A stretch of 64,000 nucleotides of DNA from Pandoraea commovens (GTDB lineage Bacteria; Pseudomonadota; Gammaproteobacteria; Burkholderiales; Burkholderiaceae): positions 1-64,000 of the forward strand of contig NZ_CABPSA010000002.1 in assembly GCF_902459615.1 (NCBI RefSeq). Reading direction: 5' to 3'. Below the pieces are notes generated by a model. The model made no database searches, was not told where the DNA came from, and saw nothing but the letters and a program-made list of their open reading frames with translations. Numbering within the stretch: the stretch's first letter is position 1; each line of letters begins with the position of its first letter. Of this stretch, positions 37,003-47,362 are shown piece by piece. A program made the translations under genes and the position numbers.

Positions 37003-39282
37003 TCAACGCGTGACGTTCGCCGCAGCGACGGCCGTCATGTTGATGATGCGGCGCACGGTCGCGGCGGGCGTCAGGATGTGAACCGGCTTGGCGCAGCCCA
37101 GCAGGAACGGACCCACCGTCACACCTTCGCCGCCCGTCATCTTGAGCAGGTTGTACGTGATGTTGGCCGCTTCCACGTTCGGCATGACGAGCAGGTTCGC
37201 TTCGCCCGACAGACGCGATGCCGGGTAAGCAGCGCGACGGATCGTCTCCGACAGCGCGGCGTCGCCGTGCATTTCGCCGTCCACTTCCAGCGACGGGGCA
37301 CGTGCGGCCAGCAATTCGGCGGCGCGAGCCATGCGCTGAGCCGATGCCGACTTCACGCTGCCGAAGTTCGAGTTCGAGAGCAGCGCCACCTTCGGGGCGA
37401 TGCCGAAGCGCTCGATTTCCTTCGCGGCCAGCACGGTCATTTCGGCGAGCTGTTCCGACGTCGGCACTTCGTTCACGTACGTGTCGCTGATGAACAGGTT
37501 GCGGTTCTCCAGCATCAGCAGGTTCATCGCCGCGTAGTTCTCGACGCCCGCTGCACGGCCCAGCACCTGATCGACCACATCCAGATGGCGGTGGTACGTA
37601 TCGATCATGCCGCAGACCATGCCGTCGGCTTCGCCCAGATGCACGAGGATCGCACCGATCAGGGTGTTGTCCTTACGCATGGCGGCCTTGGCGACTTCCG
37701 GCGTCACACCGTGGCGTGCGCCAAGGTTGTGATACGCCTGCCAGCAGCGCTGATAGCGCGCGTCGTCTTCCGGATTCACGATCTCGAAGTCGACACCCGG
37801 CTTGAGCTTCGAGCCGATCTTCTGCAAACGCATTTCCACCACGGCCGGACGACCGATGATGATCGGCTTGGCGATACGCTCGGCCAGCACGAACTGCGCA
37901 GCGCGCAGCACGCGCTCGTCTTCGCCTTCGGCGAATACGATGCGGGCAGCGTCGTTACCGAAGCGGGCACGCGCGGCAGCGAACACCGGACGCATGATGA
38001 AACCGGTGCGATACACGGTCGTGCCGAGTTGTTCGCGGTAGGCGTCCATGTCCTTGATCGGACGCGTGGCCACCCCCGAATCCATTGCAGCTTGCGCCAC
38101 GGCCGGGGCGATCTTGATAATCAGACGCGGATCGAACGGCTTCGGAATGATGTATTCCGGACCGAATTCGAGCGACTGGCCTTCATAGGCACGCGCGACT
38201 TCTTCGCTTTGCTCTTCTTCCTGCGCCAGTTCGGCGATGGCACGCACGGTGGCGAGCTTCATCTCTTCCGTAATGGTGGTGGCACCCACGTCGAGCGCGC
38301 CACGGAAGATGAACGGGAAGCACAGCACGTTGTTGACCTGGTTCGGGTAGTCCGAACGGCCCGTAGCGATGATGCAGTCCGGACGCGCAGCCTTGGCGAT
38401 TTCCGGGCGGATTTCCGGCTCCGGGTTGGCGAGCGCGAGAATCAGCGGCTTCGTGCCCATCGTCTTGACCATGTCGGCGCTCAGCACGCCGGCGGTCGAG
38501 CAGCCGAGGAACACGTCTGCGCCGTTGCTGGCGTCGGCCAGCGTACGGGCTTCGGTCGCCACGGCATAACGCGCCTTGCTCTCGTCGAGCTTGTCGCGAC
38601 CCGTGTGGATCACGCCCTTCGAGTCGAGAACGAGAATGTTCTCTTTCTTGAGGCCGAGGTTCACCAGCAGATCCAGACAGGCGATGGCGGCAGCGCCTGC
38701 GCCCGAGCAAACCAGCTTGACCTTCGCGATGTCCTTGCCGACGACCTTCAGGCCGTTGAGGATAGCGGCCGAAGCGATGATGGCGGTGCCGTGCTGATCG
38801 TCGTGGAAGACCGGAATCTTCATGCGCTCACGCAGCTTCTTCTCGATGTAGAAGCACTCCGGCGCCTTGATGTCTTCGAGGTTGATGCCGCCCAGCGTCG
38901 GCTCCAGCATGGCGATGGCTTCGACCAGCTTGTCCGGGTCGTGCTCGGCGAGTTCGATGTCGAACACGTCGATACCGGCGAACTTCTTGAACAGGCAGCC
39001 CTTGCCTTCCATGACCGGCTTGGCGGCGAGCGGGCCGATGTTGCCCAGACCCAGCACGGCCGTACCGTTGGTAATCACGCCCACGAGGTTGCTGCGCGAC
39101 GTGTAGCGATTGGCGGCGAGGGGGTCTTCCGCAATGGCTTCACAGGCGTAAGCGACGCCGGGGGAGTAAGCCAGCGACAGATCGATCTGGTTCGACAGCG
39201 GCTTGGTCGGCGTCACCGAGATTTTGCCCGGACGCGGGTTCTCGTGGTACGCCAGGGCGCTTTGTTTCAGTTGTTCATCCAT
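37003..39282 (-). CDS. maeB: NADP-dependent malic enzyme (MaeB type)
   Basis: The 759-residue protein joins a malic domain ([50 protein letters not shown]) and a C-terminal phosphotransacetylase-like domain ([28 protein letters not shown]). It decarboxylates malate to pyruvate with NADP; the C-terminal part usually senses acetyl-CoA. The start at 39282 (MDEQLKQ) is chosen over one 45 bases upstream. Confidence 0.94.
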   Translation of the reverse strand: MDEQLKQSALAYHENPRPGKISVTPTKPLSNQIDLSLAYSPGVAYACEAIAEDPLAANRYTSRSNLVGVITNGTAVLGLGNIGPLAAKPVMEGKGCLFKKFAGIDVFDIELAEHDPDKLVEAIAMLEPTLGGINLEDIKAPECFYIEKKLRERMKIPVFHDDQHGTAIIASAAILNGLKVVGKDIAKVKLVCSGAGAAAIACLDLLVNLGLKKENILVLDSKGVIHTGRDKLDESKARYAVATEARTLADASNGADVFLGCSTAGVLSADMVKTMGTKPLILALANPEPEIRPEIAKAARPDCIIATGRSDYPNQVNNVLCFPFIFRGALDVGATTITEEMKLATVRAIAELAQEEEQSEEVARAYEGQSLEFGPEYIIPKPFDPRLIIKIAPAVAQAAMDSGVATRPIKDMDAYREQLGTTVYRTGFIMRPVFAAARARFGNDAARIVFAEGEDERVLRAAQFVLAERIAKPIIIGRPAVVEMRLQKIGSKLKPGVDFEIVNPEDDARYQRCWQAYHNLGARHGVTPEVAKAAMRKDNTLIGAILVHLGEADGMVCGMIDTYHRHLDVVDQVLGRAAGVENYAAMNLLMLENRNLFISDTYVNEVPTSEQLAEMTVLAAKEIERFGIAPKVALLSNSNFGSVKSASAQRMARAAELLAARAPSLEVDGEMHGDAALSETIRRAAYPASRLSGEANLLVMPNVEAANITYNLLKMTGGEGVTVGPFLLGCAKPVHILTPAATVRRIINMTAVAAANVTR

Positions 39283-39619
39283 ATCTCGATACCTAAGAAC
39301 TGGGCGACGGCCGGGCCTGTGCCGCATGCGGGCAGCGTCTGGACTCAGCCGTCTTTTGACGGATCACGGCGGGGGGAAGAGCCAACCGGAGGGATTCGGC
39401 GATTGTGTCGTCGACGGGGGTTCTTCGCAGCGCAATGGCGTGATGACCATCGCTTCCCCGATCCTGAATACCGCGCTCGCGCGCGTCGGACCGTGGGACT
39501 TGCGGTGGCCGGTGCTCACCGCAGGACGCAAAGTGTACACCTTGCGCCGCAAGCGTGATGCCGCACGCACAGCAAGGCTGGCGTGCGGCTGGGAACGAAA
39601 TATCGCCTGCCGGAGCGCC
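39283..39619. other. Intergenic region between malic enzyme and MFS genes
   Basis: Both flanking genes run leftwards. It must hold the malic enzyme promoter; a GTGTACAC palindrome at 39533-39540 is the only evident motif. No clear terminator for the MFS gene was seen. Confidence 0.4.
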
Positions 39620-40867
39620 TTACAGCAGCGCTTCGCCGCGACGCTCCGGAATCAGGAACAGCGTCGCGAGAATGTCGAGCACATAGATGCCCGCAAGGAA
39701 CACAAGCGCCATCTTGAACGAGTACGCCGCCGCCAGCGCACCGACCGTCAGCGGGCCGAAGCCGCCGACCGCACGGCCGATGTTGAACAGCACGTTTTGC
39801 GCCGTGGCGCGCGCTGCCGTCGGATACAGCTCCGAAATCAGCGCGCCGTAGCCACCGATCATGCCGTTCACGAACATGCCCATCACCGCGCCGCCGATCA
39901 GCAGCGCGAACTGGGACTGAAGCTGTGCGTAGACGAACACCATCACGACCGCGCCGATCTGATAGCCGATGAACGTCGGACGACGCCCGAACCGATCGGC
40001 CAGACGGCCGAACAGCCAGATGCCGAACGCCATGCCCAGCACGGTCACAGCCGTCCACATGGCCGACTTGGTGAGCGAATAGCCGAACGTCTTCGACAGA
40101 TACGACGGCATCCAGATCATCAGGCCGTAGTAGCCGAAGTTCTGCACCGAACACAGGATCGCCACGCCGAGGCTCGCGCGCGTGGTCGCACCATCTTTCA
40201 CCAGCAGCTTGAGCGGCGCATGTTCGCGCGGCTGTTGCTGTTGGGCGAGGAACATCTCCGGCTCGCCCAGCGTGCGACGCATGACGAACGACACCACCGC
40301 AGGCAGCAAACCGACGGCGAACATGCCGCGCCAGCCGATGACCGGCAGCAGCAGCGGCGTGAGGAGTGCGGCAGCCAGCACCCCGGCCTGCCAGCCCAGA
40401 CCGACGAACGACGACGCGCGCGCACGGCGTTCCGGCGCGCAGGCTTCCGCCGCCAGCGCCATGCCGATGCCGAACTCGCCGCCCAGACCGATACCGGCGA
40501 TGGTTCGGTACGCCAGCAGATCCCAGTAGCCCTGCGCGAGCGAGCACAGACCGGTGAACACCGCAAACAGCAAAATCGTCCACGAGAGCACGCGCACGCG
40601 GCCGTAGCGGTCCGAAAGCATGCCGAAGACGATGCCGCCGACGACCGCACCGATGAGCGTCCACGTCACGAGCGCGCCGGACTGCGCGCTGGAAAGCGCC
40701 AGATCGGCCGCGATGGCGGGGAGGATGAAGCCGAGGATCAGCAGATCGAAGCCGTCCATGGCGTAGCCGATGGCCGAAGCCCACAGGGCGCGGTTCGCGT
40801 AAGCGGTGTCATGCTTCGCGACGGCGGAGGCCGGTGCGGCAAGGGAAGGCGAGGAATCGTTGGGCAT
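39620..40867 (-). CDS. MFS transporter (aromatic-acid/metabolite proton symporter type)
   Basis: The 415-residue protein has about twelve membrane segments and the MFS signature between helices 2 and 3 (GMLSDRYGRVRVL), repeated in the second half (GRLADRFGRRPTF). The opening GYAMDGFDLLILGF is typical of sugar/aromatic acid:H+ symporters. Start at 40867 (MPNDSSP) avoids 21 non-conserved residues. Substrate is not readable. Confidence 0.88.
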   Translation of the reverse strand: MPNDSSPSLAAPASAVAKHDTAYANRALWASAIGYAMDGFDLLILGFILPAIAADLALSSAQSGALVTWTLIGAVVGGIVFGMLSDRYGRVRVLSWTILLFAVFTGLCSLAQGYWDLLAYRTIAGIGLGGEFGIGMALAAEACAPERRARASSFVGLGWQAGVLAAALLTPLLLPVIGWRGMFAVGLLPAVVSFVMRRTLGEPEMFLAQQQQPREHAPLKLLVKDGATTRASLGVAILCSVQNFGYYGLMIWMPSYLSKTFGYSLTKSAMWTAVTVLGMAFGIWLFGRLADRFGRRPTFIGYQIGAVVMVFVYAQLQSQFALLIGGAVMGMFVNGMIGGYGALISELYPTAARATAQNVLFNIGRAVGGFGPLTVGALAAAYSFKMALVFLAGIYVLDILATLFLIPERRGEALL

Positions 40868-41254
40868 GGGAATGGTCTGGACGGGTCTGATTTTCGGCGA
40901 GAGTGTATGCCTGTCATAAAGGCTCGGCAACTGTCTCTTTTTTTGGACACATCTGTCGGAGACGCTTTCTCATATGCGCCGTGCGCGCACACTGTGCGTA
41001 CTAGTGCGTCGACGAATGTACGCTCAGTGCATAATTGACCTCGCATTTGCTGAAACTTGTGGCATAATTCGCGTTTAAGCGCAGGCCGTTCGTCGCAAGA
41101 CGCGCCGCCCGCTGCCTCAGACGGTGTCCCGCCGCAGTAAGCTGTTCATCTGCGTAGCGTGTTTTGCGCGGTATCGGGCGCGGCACACCGCTGACTCATC
41201 AACGACTCCTGGCTGCACGCCGCGTGGCGGGCAGCTATGCTAAGGAACCGCATC
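40868..41254. other. Divergent promoter region of MFS and pyrE genes
   Basis: 387 bases between divergent genes. AT-rich tracts occur at 40930-41080 and include TTGACC (41035-41040) and CATAAT (41063-41068), but their spacing is too long for one sigma70 promoter. No gene is supported here. Confidence 0.35.
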
Positions 41255-41944
41255 ATGATTGGCATCGACCGCCAGGCGATTTCCGACATCACCGCCAAGA
41301 TCCTGCTCGAAGTGGGCGCGGTGCATTTCAACGCCGAGAAGCCGTACATCTTCACCTCGGGCTGGGCCAGCCCGGTCTACACCGACTGCCGCAAGCTGAT
41401 CTCGTACCCGCGCGTGCGCCGTACGCTGATGGACTTCGCAGAGGCCGTCATCATTCAGGACGTGGGCTGCGAGCAGTTCGACACAGTCGCTGGCGGTGAA
41501 ACCGCAGGCATTCCGTTCGCTGCCTGGATCGCCGACAAGCTGATGCTGCCGATGCAGTACGTCCGCAAAAAGCCGAAGGGTTTCGGCCGCAATGCGCAGA
41601 TCGAAGGCGACCTGCCGGAAGGCTCGCGCGTGCTGCTCGTCGAAGATCTGACGACCGACGGCCGCAGCAAGATCAACTTCTGCAAGGCGCTGCGCGAAGC
41701 CGGTGCGAAGGTGAACCACGTGTTCGTGGTGTTCCACTACGACATCTTCCCGGAAAGCCGTCAGGTGCTGAAGGACATCGACGTGGAGCTGCACTCGCTC
41801 GCCACGTGGTGGGACGTGTTGCGTGTCGCGAAGCAGCAGAACCACTTCGACACGAAGACGCTCGACGAAGTCGAGAAATTCCTGCACGCACCGGCCGAGT
41901 GGTCGGGCGCGCACGGCGGCGCCACGTCGTTCCCGAAGGACTAA
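41255..41944 (+). CDS. pyrE: Orotate phosphoribosyltransferase
   Basis: The 229-residue enzyme joins orotate and PRPP to give OMP in pyrimidine synthesis. It has the PRPP loop [14 protein letters not shown] and [17 protein letters not shown] precedes the ATG at 41255 with good spacing, so this start is preferred to the one at 41237. A strong terminator follows. Confidence 0.95.
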   Translation: MIGIDRQAISDITAKILLEVGAVHFNAEKPYIFTSGWASPVYTDCRKLISYPRVRRTLMDFAEAVIIQDVGCEQFDTVAGGETAGIPFAAWIADKLMLPMQYVRKKPKGFGRNAQIEGDLPEGSRVLLVEDLTTDGRSKINFCKALREAGAKVNHVFVVFHYDIFPESRQVLKDIDVELHSLATWWDVLRVAKQQNHFDTKTLDEVEKFLHAPAEWSGAHGGATSFPKD

Positions 41945-41997
41945 GTCCTTTGGCCATGTCAGTGGCATCGCACGCAGTATTCGCTTGAGAGGCGAGG

Positions 41998-42031
41998 ACG
42001 GTCAGCTCGAAACAGCTGGCCGTTTTTTTTT
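41998..42031 (+). terminator. Rho-independent terminator after pyrE
   Basis: ACGGTCAGCT (41998-42007) pairs with AGCTGGCCGT (42014-42023; one T-G pair) and is followed by nine T's. It separates pyrE from the downstream crcB gene. Confidence 0.9.
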
Positions 42032-42058
42032 CTGTGGGATGGTCGGGAGGAATCACAC

Positions 42059-42457
42059 ATGCTGGCTTCGGTCGTCGCCATCAGCATTGGCGCTGCCCTC
42101 GGCGCGCTGCTGCGCTGGGTACTGAGCGTGCAACTCAACGCCATCCTGCCGACGCTTCCCCTCGGCACCCTCACCGCCAATCTCGGCGGCGGCTATCTCA
42201 TCGGCATCGCCGTTGCGCTGTTCAGCTACATTCCGTCGATCCCCGTCGAGTGGCGGCTGTTCGTCGTCACCGGGTTTCTCGGCGGCCTCACCACGTTCTC
42301 GACGTTTTCCGCCGAAGTCACCACGTTGCTACGCGAAGGCCAGATCGGCTGGGCGTCGCTCGTCGTCGTCGTGCATGTGGGCGGCTCGCTCGTCATGACG
42401 CTGCTCGGCATGGCGACCGCCACGCTGCTCGTGCAGTGGCTGCGTCCGGCGGGTTAA
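42059..42457 (+). CDS. crcB: Fluoride exporter CrcB/Fluc
   Basis: The 132-residue protein has four membrane segments and the conserved GALLRW, NLGGGY and [15 protein letters not shown] elements of dual-topology fluoride channels. GGGAGG precedes the ATG. It lies directly behind the pyrE terminator, so it needs its own promoter; no fluoride riboswitch was recognised in the short gap. Confidence 0.93.
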   Translation: MLASVVAISIGAALGALLRWVLSVQLNAILPTLPLGTLTANLGGGYLIGIAVALFSYIPSIPVEWRLFVVTGFLGGLTTFSTFSAEVTTLLREGQIGWASLVVVVHVGGSLVMTLLGMATATLLVQWLRPAG

Positions 42458-42502
42458 GCAACGCATTGGCGACGCGTCGACTCGGCCTTTCGGCGTCGCG
42501 GC

Positions 42503-43375
42503 TCACGCCAGCAACATCACCAACTTGACGTCGTCGTGCCCCGACAGCCGGAACGTCACCTGCGCGAAATCGATGTCACCGCGCTCGGGGTGATGGAAAC
42601 CACGCCGTCCGCCTTCGCGCTCCACCACGTCCTGCTGCGACCACAGCGCCGCAAACACGGGGCTCTCCCGTTGCAGCGCATCGGTCAGCGCGCGCACCGG
42701 CGTGTCGTCCAGATACGCGCTGCACTCCGCACGAAACTCGGCAACGACGCGCCGCGCACGGCTTTCCCAATCCTGAATCAACGTGCGCGCGCCCGCGTCG
42801 AGGAAGATGTAGCGCAGCAGGTTCTTCGTGCCAGCAGCCCCTGCACCGCCTGACACGCCCGGCGCATCGAGCCAGCCACGAAAGATGTCGGCCGCCGCCG
42901 CGTTCCAGGCGAGCACATCCCAACAGCGGTCCAGCGCGTAGGCAGGTGCGGCCACCGCCGCCACCGCCGCTTGCACTTGCGCCGTCGCATGATGCGGCAG
43001 CGGTGCTGCGCCCCGCTCCGGATCGCGTTTGCCCGCGAGGTCGAACAGATAGGCCCGCTCGGCGCGCGAGAGCCGCAGCGCGCTCGCCACAGCCGCCAGT
43101 GCCCCCGCCGAGATCGATACCTCCCTCGCCTGCTCGATCCACGTGTACCAGGTCGACGACAAGCCGCATAACTGTGCGACCTCCTCACGGCGCAGCCCCG
43201 GCGTGCGACGTCGGCCCATCGGTGGAAGACCGACGGCGGCAGGCGTCAGTCGTTCGCGATGGGCACGCAGAAAGTCACCGAGCGCCCGACGCTGGCGAGC
43301 ATCGTCGTTGTGGGGCGAAGTCGGCGTATGCTCGGCCGAAGGCGAGGAAGGTGCGGGCATGGGGGTAGTTTTCAT
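42503..43375 (-). CDS. XRE-family regulator with MmyB-like ligand domain
   Basis: The 290-residue protein has an N-terminal helix-turn-helix (PGLRREEVAQLCGLSSTWYT, WIEQ) and a C-terminal MmyB-like PAS-type domain (WDVLAWNAAAADIF, NLLRYIF, ECSAYLDD). The open frame extends further upstream but family similarity begins after MKTTPMPAP at 43375. It is divergent from a methyltransferase gene, as is common for this family with short-chain dehydrogenases or methyltransferases, and may control it. Confidence 0.87.
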   Translation of the reverse strand: MKTTPMPAPSSPSAEHTPTSPHNDDARQRRALGDFLRAHRERLTPAAVGLPPMGRRRTPGLRREEVAQLCGLSSTWYTWIEQAREVSISAGALAAVASALRLSRAERAYLFDLAGKRDPERGAAPLPHHATAQVQAAVAAVAAPAYALDRCWDVLAWNAAAADIFRGWLDAPGVSGGAGAAGTKNLLRYIFLDAGARTLIQDWESRARRVVAEFRAECSAYLDDTPVRALTDALQRESPVFAALWSQQDVVEREGGRRGFHHPERGDIDFAQVTFRLSGHDDVKLVMLLA

Positions 43376-43531
43376 ACCAGGATAAACAGGCAACTTGTAC
43401 CGGTATCGGTGAGCCATTATCGTGAGACCCATCGATGTCGCGCAAGCCCCCCCGTACATACGGAATACACGGAACATGCCGAGCAAGACGCGACAGATTG
43501 CACCCCGCCCCACAGACGAAGGAGACTCCCC

Positions 43532-44338
43532 GTGAGCAACATGAGCGACACCCACCGGTCCAAAGCCACCCCCTCGCATGAGGCGCACAATGCCGTCGTC
43601 ACCGGCCAGTTCGGCCCTCAGGCATCGGCCTATCTGACGAGCGCCAACCATGCGCAAGGCGCCGATCTGGAGCAACTCGCCGCGATTGCCCGCGCGCACC
43701 CGAATGCGCAAGTCCTCGATCTGGGTTGCGGCGCAGGTCACGTGAGCTTCTTCACCGCGCCGCACGTCGCCCGTGTCGTGGCGTATGACCTCTCGGCGGA
43801 CATGCTCGGCGTCGTTGCGGGCGAAGCGGCCAAGCGCGGGCTGACGAACGTCGACACGCAACTCGGCGCAGCGGAATCGCTGCCGTTCGCCGACGCGTCG
43901 TTCGATCTCGTTTTCAGCCGCTACAGCGCGCACCATTGGGCGGACGTCGGTGCGGCACTACGCGAGATGCGCCGCGTGCTCAAGCCGGGCGGCCGCGTCG
44001 TGATCTGCGATGTCGCCTCCAGCGGACAGCCGTTGTTCGACACCTACCTGCAAGCGGTGGAAGTGCTGCGCGACACCTCACACGTGCGCGACTACACGTC
44101 GGGCGAATGGCTGACGATGGCGGCAGGCGCGGGCTTCTCGGTGGCATCGCTCACCCCGCGCACGCTCGACCTCGACTTCAAGACGTGGACGACACGCATG
44201 CGCACGCCTGAACCGATGCAAGTGGCCATCCGCGCCCTGCAAACGGCGATGGCGGACGGCGTACGACAGCACTTCAAGATTCAGGACGACGGTTCGTTCA
44301 CGCTCGACACGCTCACGCTCGAACTGATCGTCGGCTGA
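43532..44338 (+). CDS. Class I SAM-dependent methyltransferase
   Basis: The 268-residue protein has the SAM motif VLDLGCGAGHVSFF and a UbiE/MenG-like core (FDLVFSRYSAHHW, LREMRRVLKPGGR). A GTG start at 43532 has AAGGAG seven bases upstream; the ATG at 43541 is too far from that site. The frame is open further left without similarity. Substrate is unknown. Confidence 0.85.
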   Translation: MSNMSDTHRSKATPSHEAHNAVVTGQFGPQASAYLTSANHAQGADLEQLAAIARAHPNAQVLDLGCGAGHVSFFTAPHVARVVAYDLSADMLGVVAGEAAKRGLTNVDTQLGAAESLPFADASFDLVFSRYSAHHWADVGAALREMRRVLKPGGRVVICDVASSGQPLFDTYLQAVEVLRDTSHVRDYTSGEWLTMAAGAGFSVASLTPRTLDLDFKTWTTRMRTPEPMQVAIRALQTAMADGVRQHFKIQDDGSFTLDTLTLELIVG

Positions 44339-44355
44339 CGACGACGGAGGACGTC

Positions 44356-44414
44356 AAAAAAGGGCGCTGCCCGAGCTGCTTCGTTCGCGAAGTCAGCTCG
44401 GGCAGCGCCCTTTT
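44356..44414. terminator. Long bidirectional terminator
   Basis: AAGGGCGCTGCCCGAGCTG (from 44360) pairs with CAGCTCGGGCAGCGCCCTT (44394-44412) over 19 bases, with A's before and T's after. It lies between the converging methyltransferase and parvulin genes. Confidence 0.9.
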
Positions 44415-44460
44415 GCATGCATTGCGCCTAACGCGCGTAATGCGCCTAATGCCGCGCCGA

Positions 44461-45243
44461 TTACTGCATGCGTGTCGGTCCTTCACCCTCGTTCCAATCC
44501 TGCATTTTGTTCTCGTCGTTCGCACCGCTGATCTCGGCGGCGTCTGCGAGCAACGCCACGTAGTGACGTAGCGCACGCGCACGCGCCTGCTCGTACAACT
44601 GCGCGGCAATACGGTCGGCCACGCGCTCGAACGGCGGCATGCGGCCTTTCACGCGACGCTCGATACGCAGGACATGAAATCCGTAACGCGTATTGACCAG
44701 CCGCGGCAACACTCCCAGCCGGTCGCCGCAGAACAGCACCAGTTCGAACTCCGGCGCGCCGCTGCCACGTGCGAGCATGCCGAGGCTGCCGCCACTGCGT
44801 CCCGACGGACAATCCGACATCGCCTGCGCGACGGTTTCGAACGACGTCGGCTCAGCGAGCACGGCATCGAGCGCAGACTGCGCGCGCCCCAGCGTGCTGG
44901 AGAGCGGCACGCCTGCCGACAAGGCAAACAGGATGTGACTCGCCTGCACTTTGTCGCCCACGCGGAACTGCCCGGCGTGATCGTGAAAGTAGGTCCGGCA
45001 CTCAGCTTCCGTGGGATGACGCACCTGCACGTCGCGTGTGAAGAGCGCGTCGACGACCGCGTCGTCGCTCGCCCCGGCGTCCTCAGCCAGCAGGCGCAGA
45101 TCGCGCGCCCGCTGGCGCAGCAACTCGCGACTCACGAGTGCACGTTGCGCCGCCGCTTCCGGATCGGCCGCGTCCCGATGCTGATCGATCTCATCGGCGA
45201 CGCGGCGTGCGTCGATGACAATACCGTTGACACTCAAAGACAT
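44461..45243 (-). CDS. Parvulin-type peptidyl-prolyl isomerase, cytoplasmic
   Basis: The 260-residue protein has a C-terminal PpiC rotamase domain (VQASHILFAL, FETVAQAMSDCPSGRSGG-SLG, TRYGFHVLRI) after a helical N-terminal part, as in NifM/SurA-like proteins. GGAG sits six bases before the ATG at 45243; this start gives no signal peptide, so it should fold cytoplasmic clients. The gamma-carbonic-anhydrase-like gene lies 72 bases upstream on the same strand and may be in the same transcript. Confidence 0.85.
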   Translation of the reverse strand: MSLSVNGIVIDARRVADEIDQHRDAADPEAAAQRALVSRELLRQRARDLRLLAEDAGASDDAVVDALFTRDVQVRHPTEAECRTYFHDHAGQFRVGDKVQASHILFALSAGVPLSSTLGRAQSALDAVLAEPTSFETVAQAMSDCPSGRSGGSLGMLARGSGAPEFELVLFCGDRLGVLPRLVNTRYGFHVLRIERRVKGRMPPFERVADRIAAQLYEQARARALRHYVALLADAAEISGANDENKMQDWNEGEGPTRMQ

Positions 45244-45315
45244 GACGGACTCCAACAAAACGTTCATGGCCACCGCGCACTCGCCAGCAACATGCTGGCG
45301 AGTCGCCACCTATCG

Positions 45316-45876
45316 TCAAAACTCGTTCTGAATCCGACGATAGGCGCGCGCGAGCTGCACATTCGTGCGGCTCACCGATTCGGAGAACTCGCGCGCATCG
45401 ACAGTGACCTTCGGGATGGTCGCGAGATCGGTCTCGCGGCTGATATGTGTGGTCGAGGGAATGTAGAAGTTTTCAGGAATATCTCGCCCGTCGATCACGC
45501 TGTTGTGTCGCACCACCACGCCGTCGTGCACGACGCAGTTGAACAGCACCGAATTGAAACCGATGAAGACGTTGTTACCGATCACGCAAGGTCCATGCAC
45601 GATGGAGCGATGGGCGATGGACGTGTTCTCGCCGATAGTCACGCGTGCGCCGTCTTTCGAATGGATCACGACCCCGTCCTGAATATTGGAATTTGCGCCG
45701 ATCACGACCGGCTCCATCTTGCCGTCTTCGTCGACCTCGTCGGCGCGAAGCACCGCATAAGGTCCGATGAAGACGTTCTCACCCACGATGATCTGGCCGC
45801 ACAAAATGGCCGTGGGATCGACGAACGACGTTTCGTGCACCACGGGGTAATCCCCGCGCGGATTCTTTCGCAACAT
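45316..45876 (-). CDS. Gamma-carbonic-anhydrase-like left-handed beta-helix protein
   Basis: The 186-residue protein has repeated hexapeptides of a left-handed beta-helix (NSNIQDGVVIH, IAHRSIVHG, NNVFIGFNSVLF) with histidines at the positions that bind metal in gamma-carbonic anhydrases. Start at 45876 (MLRKNPRGDYP) matches family N-termini. It could be a carbonate dehydratase or a hexapeptide acyltransferase; catalytic activity is uncertain. Confidence 0.8.
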   Translation of the reverse strand: MLRKNPRGDYPVVHETSFVDPTAILCGQIIVGENVFIGPYAVLRADEVDEDGKMEPVVIGANSNIQDGVVIHSKDGARVTIGENTSIAHRSIVHGPCVIGNNVFIGFNSVLFNCVVHDGVVVRHNSVIDGRDIPENFYIPSTTHISRETDLATIPKVTVDAREFSESVSRTNVQLARAYRRIQNEF

Positions 45877-46174
45877 GCTTGAGTCACTCCAGACCGCTCG
45901 CTCGTACGCCGGACCACGACAGCACATCGCGCAACAAAGCCATACGCGCAATGCGGACTGTCGGCGCTGGTCACGCCGGAATACGCCCTGTGGGCGAGCG
46001 GGGGAAGGGAAACACGGACGGGCGCCGTGCTACAGACTCTCTCACCGCCGCGAACGGTATATCGAAGTTGTAGGCGATGAGAGACGGAAAGGCAAATGTC
46101 CGCGATGACGGTGCGGACTCCCGTTGCGCGCTGCACACACCGGTGTGCGGCACGCAGAAAACTCGATGCGAAAC

Positions 46175-47128
46175 TCAGTGCGTCGGACGCGTTGCCGTCG
46201 CCTGGTTGTCGTTGGCTGTGCCCGTCGGGCGACCGCGCCAGTAACCCGCGAGCAGCGAGCCCGAGAGGTTGTGCCAAACGGAGAACAGTGCCCCCGGCAA
46301 TGCCGCCAGCGGCGTGAAGTAGACCTTGCCGAGCGTGGCGGCCAGACCCGAGTTCTGCATACCGACTTCGATGGCCAGCGTGCGGCAGATCGATTCGTCG
46401 AAGCCCAGTAGACGACCGCCCCAGTAACCGCCGAGCAGCCCCAGTCCGTTGTGCAGAATCACGCCCACCATGACCAGCGGACCCACCGTGGCAATGTTGC
46501 CCTGATTCGCCCCGACGACGGCGCCGATGATGAGCACGATCGCCACCATCGAGACCAGCGGGAGAACACCTTCGATGGCACGCACCACGCGGCCGAAGAA
46601 GTGATTGATGAGCAGACCCGCGCCAATCGGCAGCGCCACGATCTGAAGAATCGACAACAACATACCCTCGACGTCCACAGCAATCGAGGCATCGACGTAC
46701 AAGCGCGTGAGCAGCGGCGTCGCGAACACGCCGACGAGGGTCGACATGGCACTGATGGTGACCGACAGCGCAACGTCGCCGCGGGCGAGATAGATCATGA
46801 CATTCGATGCCGTGCCGCTCGCTACGCTGCCAACAAGCACCATGCCTGCCGTCAGATCGGGGGGCATGTGAAGCACGCGTGCAATGATCCAGGCGGCCAG
46901 CGGCATCACCAGATAGTGCAGCACCACACCCGCAACGATGGGGGCGGGACGGGTGAATACACGCTTGAAGTCGTCGAACGTCAGCGTGACGCCCATCGCA
47001 AACATCACCACGGTGAGCAGTGCCGTGACATGCGGCGTAATGCCGGTGAAACTGCCCGGCGAGAAGAAAGCGAAAACGGACAGCAGCAAGGCCCACAAGG
47101 GGAACAGCCGGGTGACACGGGCGATCAT
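46175..47128 (-). CDS. BASS-family sodium symporter (bile acid/pantothenate type)
   Basis: The 317-residue protein has about ten membrane helices and BASS-family motifs ([48 protein letters not shown]). Relatives carry bile acids, pyruvate, pantothenate or ketopantoate with sodium. It stands alone with no pathway neighbour. The 298-base gap before it (45877-46174) shows no gene. Confidence 0.88.
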   Translation of the reverse strand: MIARVTRLFPLWALLLSVFAFFSPGSFTGITPHVTALLTVVMFAMGVTLTFDDFKRVFTRPAPIVAGVVLHYLVMPLAAWIIARVLHMPPDLTAGMVLVGSVASGTASNVMIYLARGDVALSVTISAMSTLVGVFATPLLTRLYVDASIAVDVEGMLLSILQIVALPIGAGLLINHFFGRVVRAIEGVLPLVSMVAIVLIIGAVVGANQGNIATVGPLVMVGVILHNGLGLLGGYWGGRLLGFDESICRTLAIEVGMQNSGLAATLGKVYFTPLAALPGALFSVWHNLSGSLLAGYWRGRPTGTANDNQATATRPTH

Positions 47129-47362
47129 GAGAGTCTCGGGCGCAAAAAGTTAATATTTTACTTATTTTGCGCAGCGCACCCGTCGGGGCTGACCCTGAGT
47201 CACCTGACAGCACTCGCGAAGGCGCGTCTTTGCGCTCGTTCGCGTGCGTGCCGGAGCATGCATGCCGAAGCTGCCGGGCGGCATCTCTCAGACCCATGCC
47301 GCAGCTCAAATTCACCGGAATGTTGAGCTGCGTGCACATCGTCGATGCCTCCGGCGAAGCGC

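Noticed and set aside
36955-39558. An 867-codon open frame on the plus strand
   Set aside because: It mirrors the malic enzyme gene and begins within the terminator region; same antisense composition, no motifs.
41945-42058. Possible fluoride riboswitch before crcB
   Set aside because: The sequence is taken up by the pyrE terminator hairpin and no fluoride-aptamer core was recognised in what remains.
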